NCBI RefSeq assembly: GCF_040372165.1
Contig: NZ_BAABWG010000001.1
Span: forward strand, 496,001-560,000
Source of the DNA: Hydrogenophaga sp040372165
GTDB lineage: Bacteria > Pseudomonadota > Gammaproteobacteria > Burkholderiales > Burkholderiaceae_C
DNA: 64,000 nucleotides
Reading direction: 5' to 3'
The position numbers and the translations under genes are program-made. The notes under the pieces were generated by a model. The model did no database searches and was not told the origin of the DNA. It worked only from the letters and a program-made list of their open reading frames with translations. Below, piece by piece: positions 45,173-54,803 of this stretch (position 1 is the stretch's first letter; each line of letters begins with the position of its first letter).

Positions 45173-45955
45173 ATGGCATACAGCTTGGATTTGTCCGGAC
45201 GCGTGGCCCTGATCACCGGGGCATCCGGCGGCCTGGGCGAACAGTTCGCGAAAACCCTGACCAAGGCAGGGGCCGCAGTGGTGCTGGCTGGTCGGCGAAC
45301 AGACCGCCTGATGGCCTTGCGTGCGCACCTCGAGGCCGATGGTGGCGACGCTCACGCAGTGGCCATGGACGTGACGGACCTGGCCTCCATCAAGGCGGCC
45401 ATCGCACATGCTGAAACGCAGGTCGGTCCCATCGATATTCTGGTGAACAACTCCGGGGTCAGCACCACGCAACGCCTGCAGGACGTGACGGAAGAAGATT
45501 ACGACTTCGTGCTCGACACCAACACCAAGGGGACCTTTTTTGTGGCCCAGGAAGTGGCCAAACGCATGCTGGCCCGAAGCAAAGGCTCGGCTCCTGGCAC
45601 CTTCGTGGGTGGCCGCATCATCAATATCGCGTCCATGGCCGGCCTCAAAGTGCTGCCGCAGATCGGCATCTATTGCATGAGCAAGGCTGCTGTGGTGCAC
45701 ATGACCAAGGCCATGGCGGTGGAATGGGGCAGGTTCGGCATCAACGTGAATGCCATTTGCCCCGGTTATATCGATACCGAGATCAATCACCATCATTGGC
45801 AGACCGAGCAGGGGCAAAAGCTGATCAGCATGTTGCCGCGCAAACGCGTCGGGCAGCCGGCAGACCTGGATGCAGTGCTGGTGATGCTGGCCAGCAATGA
45901 GAGCCATTTTGTGAATGGTGCCGTGATTGCGGCAGATGACGGCTTCGGCGCCTGA
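45173..45955 (+). CDS. SDR family NAD(P)-dependent oxidoreductase
   Basis: 260 residues, classical short-chain dehydrogenase: cofactor turn TGASGGLGEQFA, VNNSGVSTTQ, catalytic serine strand INIASMAGLKVLPQIG and YCMSK (Tyr/Lys), then NAICPGYIDTEINHHHW. CAGGAG precedes the ATG. Homologues of this subtype act on hydroxyacyl-CoA-like or steroid-type alcohols, but the substrate here is unknown. It is the first gene of a + strand run with a DMT transporter and a thioesterase; the next gene overlaps its end by 20 bp. Confidence 0.92.
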   Translation: MAYSLDLSGRVALITGASGGLGEQFAKTLTKAGAAVVLAGRRTDRLMALRAHLEADGGDAHAVAMDVTDLASIKAAIAHAETQVGPIDILVNNSGVSTTQRLQDVTEEDYDFVLDTNTKGTFFVAQEVAKRMLARSKGSAPGTFVGGRIINIASMAGLKVLPQIGIYCMSKAAVVHMTKAMAVEWGRFGINVNAICPGYIDTEINHHHWQTEQGQKLISMLPRKRVGQPADLDAVLVMLASNESHFVNGAVIAADDGFGA

Positions 45956-46946
45956 GGCGGCGCTGTCCGCTGCGGCGCATGCTGCGCCTGGGCCGAGCGC
46001 AGTGCTTCCTGGTCGTCATGGTTTGGGCCTTGGCATTGCGGCCGGTCTGGGGGCGGGCGCCTTCTGGGGGCTGACCTTTGTGGCGCCTCTGGTCGTGCCT
46101 GAAGCCAGGGCGCTGGATGTCATGGTCGGGCGCTACCTGTCCTGCGGGGCGTTTGCGCTGTGTGTGCTGCTGCTGCAATGGTCGCGAGGAGGGCGCAGCA
46201 AGTGCGCACCCTCTGGATTACCTGCGTCTGCACCCTGGATAGCGCTGGCCCAAAGCGTCCTGGGCTACACGGGCTATTACTGGCTGTTGTTTCTGGCTGT
46301 CGAGGCGGCTGGCGCTGCCTTGCCTGTTCTGGTCATCGGGACGTTGCCCGTGTGGATGATGGTGCTGGGCAAGCCGGCTGGTGTGCTCTGGCGGCACCTG
46401 GCGGTGGGCATGGCCCTCACGCTCGGCGGACTCGTGCTGATGCACGCCGCCACCACAGGGGCTGCACAGGCCGGGGCGGTGTCGGGGCCTGAGCCTGCCA
46501 AAGGCCTGATGTTTGCAGCTGCTGCCATGCTCAGCTGGCTGGTGTTTGGCTTCTGGAACGCCGCCTGGTTGCGGCGCCATCCGCAGCTTTCTTCCACCAC
46601 ATGGGCCAACTGGCAGAGCGTGGCGGCGGGGGTGGGTGCCATCGCCTCGGTGCTGGTGTGGGGCTGGCCTGACTGGGCGGGGCTGGCCGCGCGAGACCAA
46701 TTCCAGGCCTACGTCTGGGTTTGCCTGATCACTGGCATCGGGTCCGGCTGGGTAGCGTCCGTCTTGTGGAATGTCGCCAGCCGACGTCTCCCCGAGAGTC
46801 TGGCCGGCCAATTGATCGTGAGTGAAACCCTGTTTGGGCTGACCTATGCATTTGTCTGGACCATGCAATGGCCGGCTTGGACTCAAGGCCTCGCCGCACT
46901 GCTGTTCGTGACCGGTATTGTGGCGTCCATCCGGGCCCATCGATGA
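45936..46946 (+). CDS. DMT family (EamA) transporter
   Basis: 336 residues from an ATG inside the SDR gene. A 30-residue Ala/Pro-rich tail precedes about ten transmembrane helices arranged as two EamA units (GLGAGAFWGLTFVAPLVV and AAAAMLSWLVFGFWNAAWL). The invariant-looking turn TLPVWMMVLGK follows helix 4. Metabolite exporter or importer of unknown substrate. Overlap with the SDR gene implies coupled translation. Confidence 0.87.
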   Translation: MTASAPEAALSAAAHAAPGPSAVLPGRHGLGLGIAAGLGAGAFWGLTFVAPLVVPEARALDVMVGRYLSCGAFALCVLLLQWSRGGRSKCAPSGLPASAPWIALAQSVLGYTGYYWLLFLAVEAAGAALPVLVIGTLPVWMMVLGKPAGVLWRHLAVGMALTLGGLVLMHAATTGAAQAGAVSGPEPAKGLMFAAAAMLSWLVFGFWNAAWLRRHPQLSSTTWANWQSVAAGVGAIASVLVWGWPDWAGLAARDQFQAYVWVCLITGIGSGWVASVLWNVASRRLPESLAGQLIVSETLFGLTYAFVWTMQWPAWTQGLAALLFVTGIVASIRAHR

Positions 46947-46989
46947 ACACCCCGACCCTGCAGAATTTTCTGGATGGAGTGCCTGAGTA

Positions 46990-47442
46990 GTGAAACTTGA
47001 ACTGCCCAATGAGAAACGCCTGGTGCACACAATGGTGGTGCCCATCCGCTGGGGCGACATGGACGCCATGGGCCATGTGAACAACACCATTTACTTCCGC
47101 TACATGGAAATCGCCCGGCTGGACTGGTTCTTCGGCATGGGACTGCCAGTAGACCCCAAAGGCGAAGGGCCCGTGATCGTCAACGCGTTCTGCAATTTCA
47201 TCCAGCAGCTGGAGTTCCCGGGTGATGTGTTGGTCAAGACTTATCTGGGTGCGATGGGTAAGACCTCGTTCGACACCTACCACGAGCTGCTACGCACGGA
47301 CGATCCGGACACGGTTTATGCCAATGGCGGTGCGACTTGTGTCTGGGTGAACTTCCCCCAGCAGAAATCGGTGCCGATGTCGGAGAAGGCGAGGGGGATG
47401 ATTGAGGGGGCGGGGGTGGTGCCGAGGTTGCGAGGGGAGTAG
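46990..47442 (+). CDS. Acyl-CoA thioesterase, 4HBT hotdog family
   Basis: 150 residues, GTG start. The hotdog-fold signature IRWGDMDAMGHVNNTIYFRYME contains the catalytic Asp of the 4-hydroxybenzoyl-CoA thioesterase subgroup. The central helix region NFIQQLEFPGDVLVKT is typical. It likely hydrolyses acyl- or aroyl-CoA esters in the cytosol; the substrate is not predictable. It follows the DMT gene by 43 bp and closes this short run. Confidence 0.9.
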   Translation: MKLELPNEKRLVHTMVVPIRWGDMDAMGHVNNTIYFRYMEIARLDWFFGMGLPVDPKGEGPVIVNAFCNFIQQLEFPGDVLVKTYLGAMGKTSFDTYHELLRTDDPDTVYANGGATCVWVNFPQQKSVPMSEKARGMIEGAGVVPRLRGE

Positions 47443-47521
47443 GGCACTCCAAGTGCCATTGGCCTGGTTGGCGCGTTCCTTTTGCCGCCGGCGTTTTATT
47501 GCCTGTATCGAACGGCTTTTC

Positions 47522-47578
47522 TTTCCCCCCTATCCCCCCAACCCCCTTTCCACCCCGCCGGGCGGAAAGGGGGAGCTC
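47522..47578. repeat. Inverted repeat, left arm
   Basis: CCCCCCTATCCCCCC, then CCCTTTCCACCCCGCCGGGC, then GGAAAGGGGGAGC. Reverse-complement of the right arm at 47959-48012 with few mismatches, about 380 bp apart. Confidence 0.75.
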
Positions 47579-47699
47579 TCATTTGGCTTCTGGTCTCCGA
47601 CTCGGCTTCTACGGCTCGATGCGTCGCCACCGTGGTTTGGGGTACATGCATTTCGCTGAAGCAGTCGTAGGGGCCTCGGCATTGGTTTTCACGCCCACG

Positions 47700-47743
47700 G
47701 CGCCCAGCTGACTTTGCCGCTTTGCGGCTTGTCAGCTGGGCGC
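47700..47743. repeat. Strong hairpin in the island
   Basis: Arms GCGCCCAGCTGAC and GTCAGCTGGGCGC (13 bp perfect) enclose a second stem GCCGC-TTT-GCGGC. A very stable compound hairpin. Confidence 0.85.
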
Positions 47744-47788
47744 TGGCTTCGCGCGTTGCAAGTCCCTTTGACCTGAAATGTTTCGCTC

Positions 47789-47832
47789 GCAGGCAACCGG
47801 CGAGCCGCGCAGCGGCAACGCTGGTTGCCTGC
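47789..47832. repeat. Second hairpin in the island
   Basis: Arms GCAGGCAACC and GGTTGCCTGC (10 bp perfect) enclose GCCGC-GCA-GCGGC. Same nested layout as the preceding hairpin. Confidence 0.8.
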
Positions 47833-47958
47833 CGTGGGCGCACCAAGGGGAGGTGAAGTCTCTACGACAGCGGTGGAGAAACCGTGGCGAGCCAGAAGCA
47901 GTGGCAACCTCCCGCCAGTAGCCGCCCGTCCAGACCGCAGAAGCCGAATGTTTAAAGG

Positions 47959-48012
47959 CTCCCCTTTCCGCCCCGGCGGGGGTGGAAAGGGGCGGGGGGG
48001 ATAGGGGGGGAA
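47959..48012. repeat. Inverted repeat, right arm
   Basis: CTCCCCTTTCCGCCCCGGCG followed by GGGGTGGAAAGGGG and GGGGGGATAGGGGGGG. Pairs with the left arm at 47522-47578; similarity continues weakly inward. Confidence 0.75.
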
Positions 48013-48048
48013 GAAAAGGAGGAACGAGGAAGAACCCCCTGCCGGAGG

Positions 48049-48076
48049 CATAGCCATAGCCATAGCCATAGCCATC
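48049..48076. repeat. Hexamer microsatellite CATAGC x4
   Basis: Four tandem CATAGC units plus CATC, just downstream of the AhpD-like gene stop (the gene runs on the minus strand). Confidence 0.8.
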
Positions 48077-48091
48077 AGAGGATGGTCATCC

Positions 48092-48697
48092 TCATTTCCC
48101 CTTCGGCAATCTCCCCATCAAATAAAACTCCTCATTCGGCTGCATCCCACTGAAACTCGCCATCCGGTTCGACAGCCCAAAAAATGCGGTAATAGCGGCA
48201 ATGTCCCAGGCATCCTCATCGGTGAATCCATGGGCATGCAGCGCTTCGAAGTCAGCATCTTCAATCTCGTCGGAGTGCTGGCAGACCTTCATCGCGAAGT
48301 CGAGCATGGCCTTCTGACGGGGGCTGATGTCGGCTTTGCGGTGGTTCACCGCCACCTGGTCGGCCACCAGGGGCTTCTTTTCATAGATGCGCAGGATGGC
48401 GCCGTGGGCGACGACGCAGTACAGGCAATGGTTGGCGGCGCTGGTCGTGGTGACGATCATCTCTCGGTCGCCTTTGGTCAAACCAGATTCACGTCCGGCC
48501 GTCTCCGGCAGCATCAAGGCGTCATGGTAGGCGAAAAATGCTCGCCATTCGGCAGGGCGCCGCGCCAGGCCAAGGAACACGTTGGGGATGAAACCGGCCT
48601 TTTCCTGCACCTCCAGGATCTTGGCCTTGATGTCCTCGGGGAGGCTGTTGAGGTCTGGCTGGGGGTAGCGTGGTGCTGTGGTCGCGGCTTCGGTCAT
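48092..48697 (-). CDS. AhpD-like / peroxidase-related carboxymuconolactone decarboxylase family protein
   Basis: 201 residues, all-helical AhpD superfamily. The redox motif CLYCVVAH (CxxC plus His) sits in TTTSAANHCLYCVVAHGAIL, as in peroxidase-related enzymes of this family. The N-terminal block LPEDIKAKILEVQEKAGFIP and the C-terminal FFGLSNRMASFSGMQPNEEFY are typical. It probably reduces peroxides or acts in thiol-based detoxification. Divergent from the CMD gene at 48986. Confidence 0.88.
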   Translation of the reverse strand: MTEAATTAPRYPQPDLNSLPEDIKAKILEVQEKAGFIPNVFLGLARRPAEWRAFFAYHDALMLPETAGRESGLTKGDREMIVTTTSAANHCLYCVVAHGAILRIYEKKPLVADQVAVNHRKADISPRQKAMLDFAMKVCQHSDEIEDADFEALHAHGFTDEDAWDIAAITAFFGLSNRMASFSGMQPNEEFYLMGRLPKGK

Positions 48698-48985
48698 TGG
48701 CGTTGCGCTTCTTTCTTCGTTTCGTTCGATGTCTCAGTTTGTCTTTTTCGCCGGTCAGAGCGGTGGCGGGCGAGGCCAGGTGCGGCCCCGCAGGGCCGAG
48801 ACCATTATGCTCAGGCCATGCTGTTGAGTGACTGGCGAGAACCCTTGTATCGGTTGCTGCTTATTTTTGCGGTTTCGGTCGGAATTTCGAGCGCATTCAC
48901 CCGCACGACCGCACCTCAATCCTCCCAATCCTGAATTCCAGAACCCTGGACTCCCTGACAGAAAGAAAGAGAAAGGAACTTCAAC

Positions 48986-49363
48986 ATGGCACAGAACGAG
49001 CAATACGAAAAAGGCCTGCAAACCCGCCGCGAGGTGATGGGCGATGCCTTCGTGGACAAGGCGCTGGCCGCTACCACGCCGTTCACTCAACCCATTCAGG
49101 ACCACATCTGCCGTGCAGCCTGGGGCGAAACCTGGCAGCGCGATGGCCTGGACCGCAAAACCCGCAGCCTGGTCACGGTGGCCATGCTCACCGCGCTGAG
49201 CCGCCAGAACGAACTCAAGGGCCATGTTCGAGGCGCCCTGAACAACGGAGCCACGGTGGAGGAGATTCAAGAGGTTCTTCTTCATGCCGCGGTTTACTGC
49301 GGTGTGCCGGCGGCCGTGGAGGCATTTCGCAGTGCCGCGGAAGTGGTGGAATCTGGCCGGTGA
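48986..49363 (+). CDS. 4-carboxymuconolactone decarboxylase family protein
   Basis: 125 residues, the length of PcaC-type enzymes. ICRAAWGETWQRDGLDRKTR is followed by SLVTVAMLTALSRQNELKGHVRGA and TVEEIQEVLLHAAVYCGVPA, all matching the gamma-carboxymuconolactone decarboxylase fold (no CxxC motif, so not an AhpD peroxidase). PcaC acts in the protocatechuate branch of the beta-ketoadipate pathway. The other pca genes are not adjacent, so the substrate is less certain. AAAGGAAC lies before the ATG. Confidence 0.85.
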   Translation: MAQNEQYEKGLQTRREVMGDAFVDKALAATTPFTQPIQDHICRAAWGETWQRDGLDRKTRSLVTVAMLTALSRQNELKGHVRGALNNGATVEEIQEVLLHAAVYCGVPAAVEAFRSAAEVVESGR

Positions 49364-49391
49364 GCTTGAATACCTCTACAAAAATAAACGA

Positions 49392-49409
49392 TGTTCAAGT
49401 AAATAAACA
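49392..49409. repeat. Direct repeat copy 1
   Basis: TGTTCAAGTAAATAAACA; one base different from copy 2, 153 bp away. Confidence 0.8.
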
Positions 49410-49544
49410 TTGAATGAATGTTTTGAGGCTGCTGCTGCAGCTTCATTTTTCTGACTTTGATCTGAACATTGTTTAATCGAGTCTTTCGTGCCTGAAAAGA
49501 TAGTCATACCTCATTTCATTCAGCCCAGCTCACTGAATTTCTAT

Positions 49545-49581
49545 TGTTCAAATAAATAAACAGTGTTCATTTATTTGTGAA
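49545..49581. repeat. Direct repeat copy 2 within an inverted repeat
   Basis: TGTTCAAATAAATAAACA, extended by TGTTCATTTATTTGTGAA into an imperfect palindrome (AAATAAAT / ATTTATTT arms). Confidence 0.8.
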
Positions 49582-49645
49582 GCATGAGCGGCAAATCGAA
49601 TCCTGCAGCAGAGGAATCAACGGGTGAGACCAGCCTGATGCTGGT

Positions 49646-50200
49646 TCAGCCTTGGAGGAGTTTGTTGACCAGGTCCGGGGTGGAATGGGCCTGGTACTTG
49701 CGCATGAGGCGAGCTCTGTAGATTTCCACCGTGCGCGGGCTGATGGAAAGAGCTTTGCCGATTTCCTTGCTGGTCAGGCCGTTCATCACCAGGGCGGCCA
49801 CTTCCCGTTCGCGAGGGGTCAGCTCTGCCTTGACCTGGCGGCGTGAGCTCAGGTCTTCAAAACTCCATATGCCGGCGGCGTGGGGCTGAGTAGGGTCCAG
49901 CGCCCGGCCGGTGACGTGGCACCAGAAGGTTTCACCGCGGAAGCGCCCGTCGACGCGGCGCATGATGCGTTCATCTGCATAGGTGCCGCTGCGTCCCATG
50001 ATGGGTGCAATGCGCTCGCCCATGCGCTCGTACTCATCCGCGCTGGGGTACAGGATCTGAAAGCTCTGACCGATGAGCTGGTCGGGCGTGGCGCCGAACA
50101 TGTCGCACAAGGCCTGGTTGCAGTCGGTCATGATGCGCTGGCGCGAGATGGCCAGGCCAACGGGGGCGAGCTGAAATGCCAGCTGATAGTCCGTGTCCAT
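49646..50200 (-). CDS. PAS domain LuxR-type transcriptional regulator
   Basis: 184 residues. A PAS domain (residues about 5-120: LAPVGLAISRQRIMTDCNQALCDMFG, LIGQSFQILYPSADEYERMG) is joined to a LuxR HTH (ELTPREREVAALVMNGLTSKEIGKALSISPRTVEIYRARL). It is a one-component sensor with no membrane segment, so cytosolic. It lies 84 bp downstream of betA on the same strand and may be the last gene of the choline operon, which would make it the likely regulator of choline oxidation. The PAS ligand is unknown. Confidence 0.9.
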   Translation of the reverse strand: MDTDYQLAFQLAPVGLAISRQRIMTDCNQALCDMFGATPDQLIGQSFQILYPSADEYERMGERIAPIMGRSGTYADERIMRRVDGRFRGETFWCHVTGRALDPTQPHAAGIWSFEDLSSRRQVKAELTPREREVAALVMNGLTSKEIGKALSISPRTVEIYRARLMRKYQAHSTPDLVNKLLQG

Positions 50201-50284
50201 GAAGCTTTGCCTTGGTGCAAGCGCTCAGGATGAGCACTCTTCGCCAAGTGTAAACAGGGACCGATCGACGACCGGCCCTTTGGA

Positions 50285-51973
50285 TCAGGCGGATTGGGTG
50301 CTGCGAGCGCCTCGCGCAGGGGTATTGCCGGCCACGAAATAGGCTGCGTTTGATCGGGGCAACGGGGCTTGGCCGCGGATCCGGTCGGCGATTTTCTCGG
50401 CCATCATGATGGTCGGGGCGTTCAGGTTGCCCGTCACGATCTCCGGCATGATGGACGCATCGACCACCCGCAGGCCCTCCAGACCGTGTACGAGGCCCTC
50501 GCCGTCAACCACGGCCATCTCGCCGATGCCCATGGCGTTGGTGCCGCAGGGGTGGTAGGCCGTTTCGGCGTGCTGGCGCACATAGGCGTCCAGCTCGGCA
50601 TCCGATTGGGCGGGTTCGCCCGGCGTGATCTCGCGGCCCGCATACGGCTTGAGGGCGGGCTGGCGCATGATGTCGCGGGTGATGCGGATGCCGGCGCGAA
50701 ACTCGGCCCAGTCCTGTTCGGTGGACATGTAGTTGAACAGGATGCTCGGGTGCTGGTGCGGGTCTTTGGATTTGAGCAGAACCCGGCCACGACTGGGTGA
50801 ACGCATCGAACCCATGTGGGCCTGGAAGCCGTGGACCTTGATCGGGTTGGTGCCGTTGTAGTTGATGGCCACCGGCAGGAAGTGGTACTGAATGTTGGGC
50901 CACTCGAACTCGTCAGACGAGCGAATGAACCCACCGGCTTCGAATTGGTTGCTGGCGCCAATGCCGCGCTGGAGGAACAGCCATTCAGCACCGATGGCCG
51001 GCTGGTTCCACCACTTCAGCGCACCGACCAGCGAGACGGGCTTGAGGCACTCGTACTGCTGGTAGATCTCCAGGTGATCCTGCAGGTTGGCACCGACCCC
51101 CGGCAGGTCCAGCACCACAGGAATGTCCAGGCCGCGCAGATGATCGGCCGGCCCCACGCCCGAGCGCTGCAGGATCTGCGGCGAGGCGATGGCCCCGGAG
51201 CACAGCAGCACCTCGCGCCGGGCAGTGGCCTTGATGGCCTGCGTTCCCCGCAGGTAGCTTACCCCTGTCGCGCGCTTGCCCGAGAACAGGATGCTGTCGG
51301 TCATGGCGTGGGTGACGATGGTCAGATTGGGGCGACCCCGCGCCTGATCCAGGTACCCGCGCGCCGTGCTGGCGCGGCGGCCCTGCGGGGTGGTCGTGCG
51401 GTCCATGGGGCCGAAGCCCTCTTGCTGGTAGCCGTTGAGGTCATCCGTGCGGGGGTAGCCGGCCTGTACACCGGCTTCCACCATGGCATGGAAGAGTTCG
51501 TTGTTGCCGTTCTTGGGCGTGGTCACGCTCACCGGTCCGCTGTCGCCGTGGTAGTCATTGGCGCCAATGTCGCGCGTCTCGGCCTTGCGGAAATAGGGCA
51601 GGCAGTCGAGGTAGCTCCAGTCTTCCAGACCGGGGCGCTTGGCCCAGCTGTCGTAATCCATCGCATTGCCGCGGATGTAGCACATGCCGTTGATGAGCGA
51701 CGATCCGCCGAGTCCCTTGCCACGCCCGCATTCCATGCGGCGGTTGTCCATGTGGGGCTCGGGCTCCGTTTCGTAGGCCCAGTTGTAGCGCCGGCCCTGC
51801 AGCGGGTAGGCAAGCGCCGCGGGCATCTGCGTGCGGAAATCGAGCCGGTAGTCGGGGCCGCCTGCTTCCAGCAGCAGCACGCTCACATCGGCGTCTTCGG
51901 TCAGGCGCGTGGCCAGCACGTTGCCGGCTGAGCCTGCGCCGATGACGATGTAGTCGAATTCGGTGGAGTTCAT
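50285..51973 (-). CDS. betA: Choline dehydrogenase (GMC oxidoreductase)
   Basis: 562 residues. GMC family: FAD-binding FDYIVIGAGSAGNVLATRLTED, GRGKGLGGSSLINGMCYIRG (GMC signature 1), CSGAIASPQILQRSGVGPAD (signature 2), and C-terminal catalytic-His segment TAYHPCGTNAMG with NLNAPTIMMAEKIAD. It oxidises choline to betaine aldehyde at the inner membrane with electrons to the respiratory chain. It is 55 bp downstream of betB and in the same operon as choXWV. The choline role rests on that context; the family also has other alcohol oxidases. Confidence 0.93.
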   Translation of the reverse strand: MNSTEFDYIVIGAGSAGNVLATRLTEDADVSVLLLEAGGPDYRLDFRTQMPAALAYPLQGRRYNWAYETEPEPHMDNRRMECGRGKGLGGSSLINGMCYIRGNAMDYDSWAKRPGLEDWSYLDCLPYFRKAETRDIGANDYHGDSGPVSVTTPKNGNNELFHAMVEAGVQAGYPRTDDLNGYQQEGFGPMDRTTTPQGRRASTARGYLDQARGRPNLTIVTHAMTDSILFSGKRATGVSYLRGTQAIKATARREVLLCSGAIASPQILQRSGVGPADHLRGLDIPVVLDLPGVGANLQDHLEIYQQYECLKPVSLVGALKWWNQPAIGAEWLFLQRGIGASNQFEAGGFIRSSDEFEWPNIQYHFLPVAINYNGTNPIKVHGFQAHMGSMRSPSRGRVLLKSKDPHQHPSILFNYMSTEQDWAEFRAGIRITRDIMRQPALKPYAGREITPGEPAQSDAELDAYVRQHAETAYHPCGTNAMGIGEMAVVDGEGLVHGLEGLRVVDASIMPEIVTGNLNAPTIMMAEKIADRIRGQAPLPRSNAAYFVAGNTPARGARSTQSA

Positions 51974-52028
51974 GGGGTGGTTCGCTTCCCGTGCATATTT
52001 GTCCAGTTCAAGCCTGTCGTGTTCCGTC

Positions 52029-53522
<1,494 letters not shown>

Positions 53523-53624
53523 GAAAGCCTCCGTCTAAATCGTTGGTTGGTGAGTGACAGAACCAAAGGCAGTACCAAAGGCAGAAGGGCAGGTAGGCAC
53601 CGGCTTGTGTGCCGGTTGCCTTGG

Positions 53625-54803
53625 TCAGCCCATGGCTTTGCCCAGCAAGGCGTGATAGAGCTCGCGGTCGCCCAGGATGCCCGCGGGCTGGCTACCTTTG
53701 CCGAGCACCAGCTTCTGGCCGGTCTGGTAGCGAATGTGCAGCGCTTCGCGCATGCCGATGCTCACGTCGACCATGGTGGGCAGGGGTTTGAGGCTCTCGA
53801 TGGCATCACTCGGCGTCCAGTGCTGAACGGGCAGCGACTCATCGCCGCGCCGTACGCCCACCAGCGTGCCCTGGCCGTCGACCTTGAGCCAGATGTCGGC
53901 CACGTCGTCGAGGCAGACTTCGCCGTCGCGTTGTTCGCAAGCGGCCAGAGGGCGCATCAGGCTCTTGCCACTGAGCACGTTGAGCGGATTGGTGTGAGCC
54001 ACAAAGGCGCGCACATAGTCATTGGCCGGGTTGAGCACGATGTCTTCAGGGCGGCTGTGCTGGACGATCTGGCCTTCCTTCATGATCACGATGCTGTTGC
54101 CCAGCTTCAGGGCTTCATCGAGGTCGTGGCTCACGAACACAATGGTTTTGTCGAGCTTGCGTTGCAGCTCCAGCAGCTCATCCTGCAGTCCCTGGCGGAT
54201 CAGAGGGTCTAGCGCTGAAAACGGCTCATCCATCAGCAGGATGTCGGCGTCCATGGCCAGTGCCCGGGCCAAACCCACGCGCTGCTGCATGCCGCCGGAG
54301 AGAGCGTCCGGTCGCTCATCGCGCCATTGGCTCAGGCCCACCAGTTCAAGCTTTTCATTGATGCGCTTCTTGCGCTCGCCGCTGGGCAAGCCCTGCATCT
54401 CCAGCCCCAGGCTCACGTTCTCGGCCACTGTGAGCCAGGGCATGAGCGCGAACTTCTGGAACACCATGGCGATGCGCTGTGTGCGCATGGCTTTGAGCTG
54501 GGCGGCGGAGCAGTTGGCAATGTCAACTTGAGAGCCTTCGTGCTCGACCAGCAGCCGGCCGCGGCTGACTGTATTGAGGCCGTTGATACAGCGAAGCAGG
54601 CTGGATTTGCCCGAGCCGGACAGCCCCATGAGCACGCAGATTTCGCCGCGGTCTACTGACAGATTGGCTTTCTCCACACCGACGATGAGGCCGGTCTGTT
54701 TGAAGATCTCATTGCGGGAAAGTCCCTGGTCCAGCAGGTCGAGTGCGGGCTTGGGCGAATTGGAGAAGACGACGTCGACGTCCTGGATATCGATCAGACT
54801 CAT
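53625..54803 (-). CDS. choV: Choline/betaine ABC transporter ATP-binding protein
   Basis: 392 residues. ATPase of a ProV/ChoV-type importer. Walker A GLSGSGKSS, Q-loop VFQKFALMPWLT, signature LSGGMQQRVGLARAL, Walker B ILLMDEPFSALDPLIR, H-loop VFVSHDLDEA. The C-terminal 120 residues resemble a CBS-like regulatory region. The start overlaps the choW stop (ATGA), chosen over a longer upstream frame that lies inside choW. Provides energy for uptake of choline or betaine. Confidence 0.94.
   Translation of the reverse strand: MSLIDIQDVDVVFSNSPKPALDLLDQGLSRNEIFKQTGLIVGVEKANLSVDRGEICVLMGLSGSGKSSLLRCINGLNTVSRGRLLVEHEGSQVDIANCSAAQLKAMRTQRIAMVFQKFALMPWLTVAENVSLGLEMQGLPSGERKKRINEKLELVGLSQWRDERPDALSGGMQQRVGLARALAMDADILLMDEPFSALDPLIRQGLQDELLELQRKLDKTIVFVSHDLDEALKLGNSIVIMKEGQIVQHSRPEDIVLNPANDYVRAFVAHTNPLNVLSGKSLMRPLAACEQRDGEVCLDDVADIWLKVDGQGTLVGVRRGDESLPVQHWTPSDAIESLKPLPTMVDVSIGMREALHIRYQTGQKLVLGKGSQPAGILGDRELYHALLGKAMG

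Larger units (their letters stand above)
47443..48091. other. Hairpin-rich non-coding island
   Basis: About 650 bp without an acceptable gene. It contains inverted C/G-run repeats at both sides (47522-47578 and 47959-48012), two strong hairpins in the middle, and a hexamer microsatellite at the right end. Frames seen here are low-complexity Pro/Arg-rich or (MA)n translations and were rejected. Confidence 0.7.
49364..49645. promoter_or_regulatory. AT-rich intergenic region with repeats
   Basis: 282 bp of strongly AT-rich DNA between two convergent genes. It contains two copies of TGTTCAARTAAATAAACA. As both flanking genes point into it, it should not be a normal promoter region, which makes the repeats notable. 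Confidence 0.6.

Noticed and set aside
47689..48075. 128-codon minus-strand frame starting MAMAMAMAM
   Set aside because: Its start is only the CATAGC microsatellite, and the rest is translated repeat and hairpin sequence.
48818..48934. 38-codon frame with a hydrophobic segment (MLLSDWREPLYRLLLIFAV)
   Set aside because: Could be a small membrane protein, but it has no ribosome site and lies in the leader of the CMD-family gene; not enough support.
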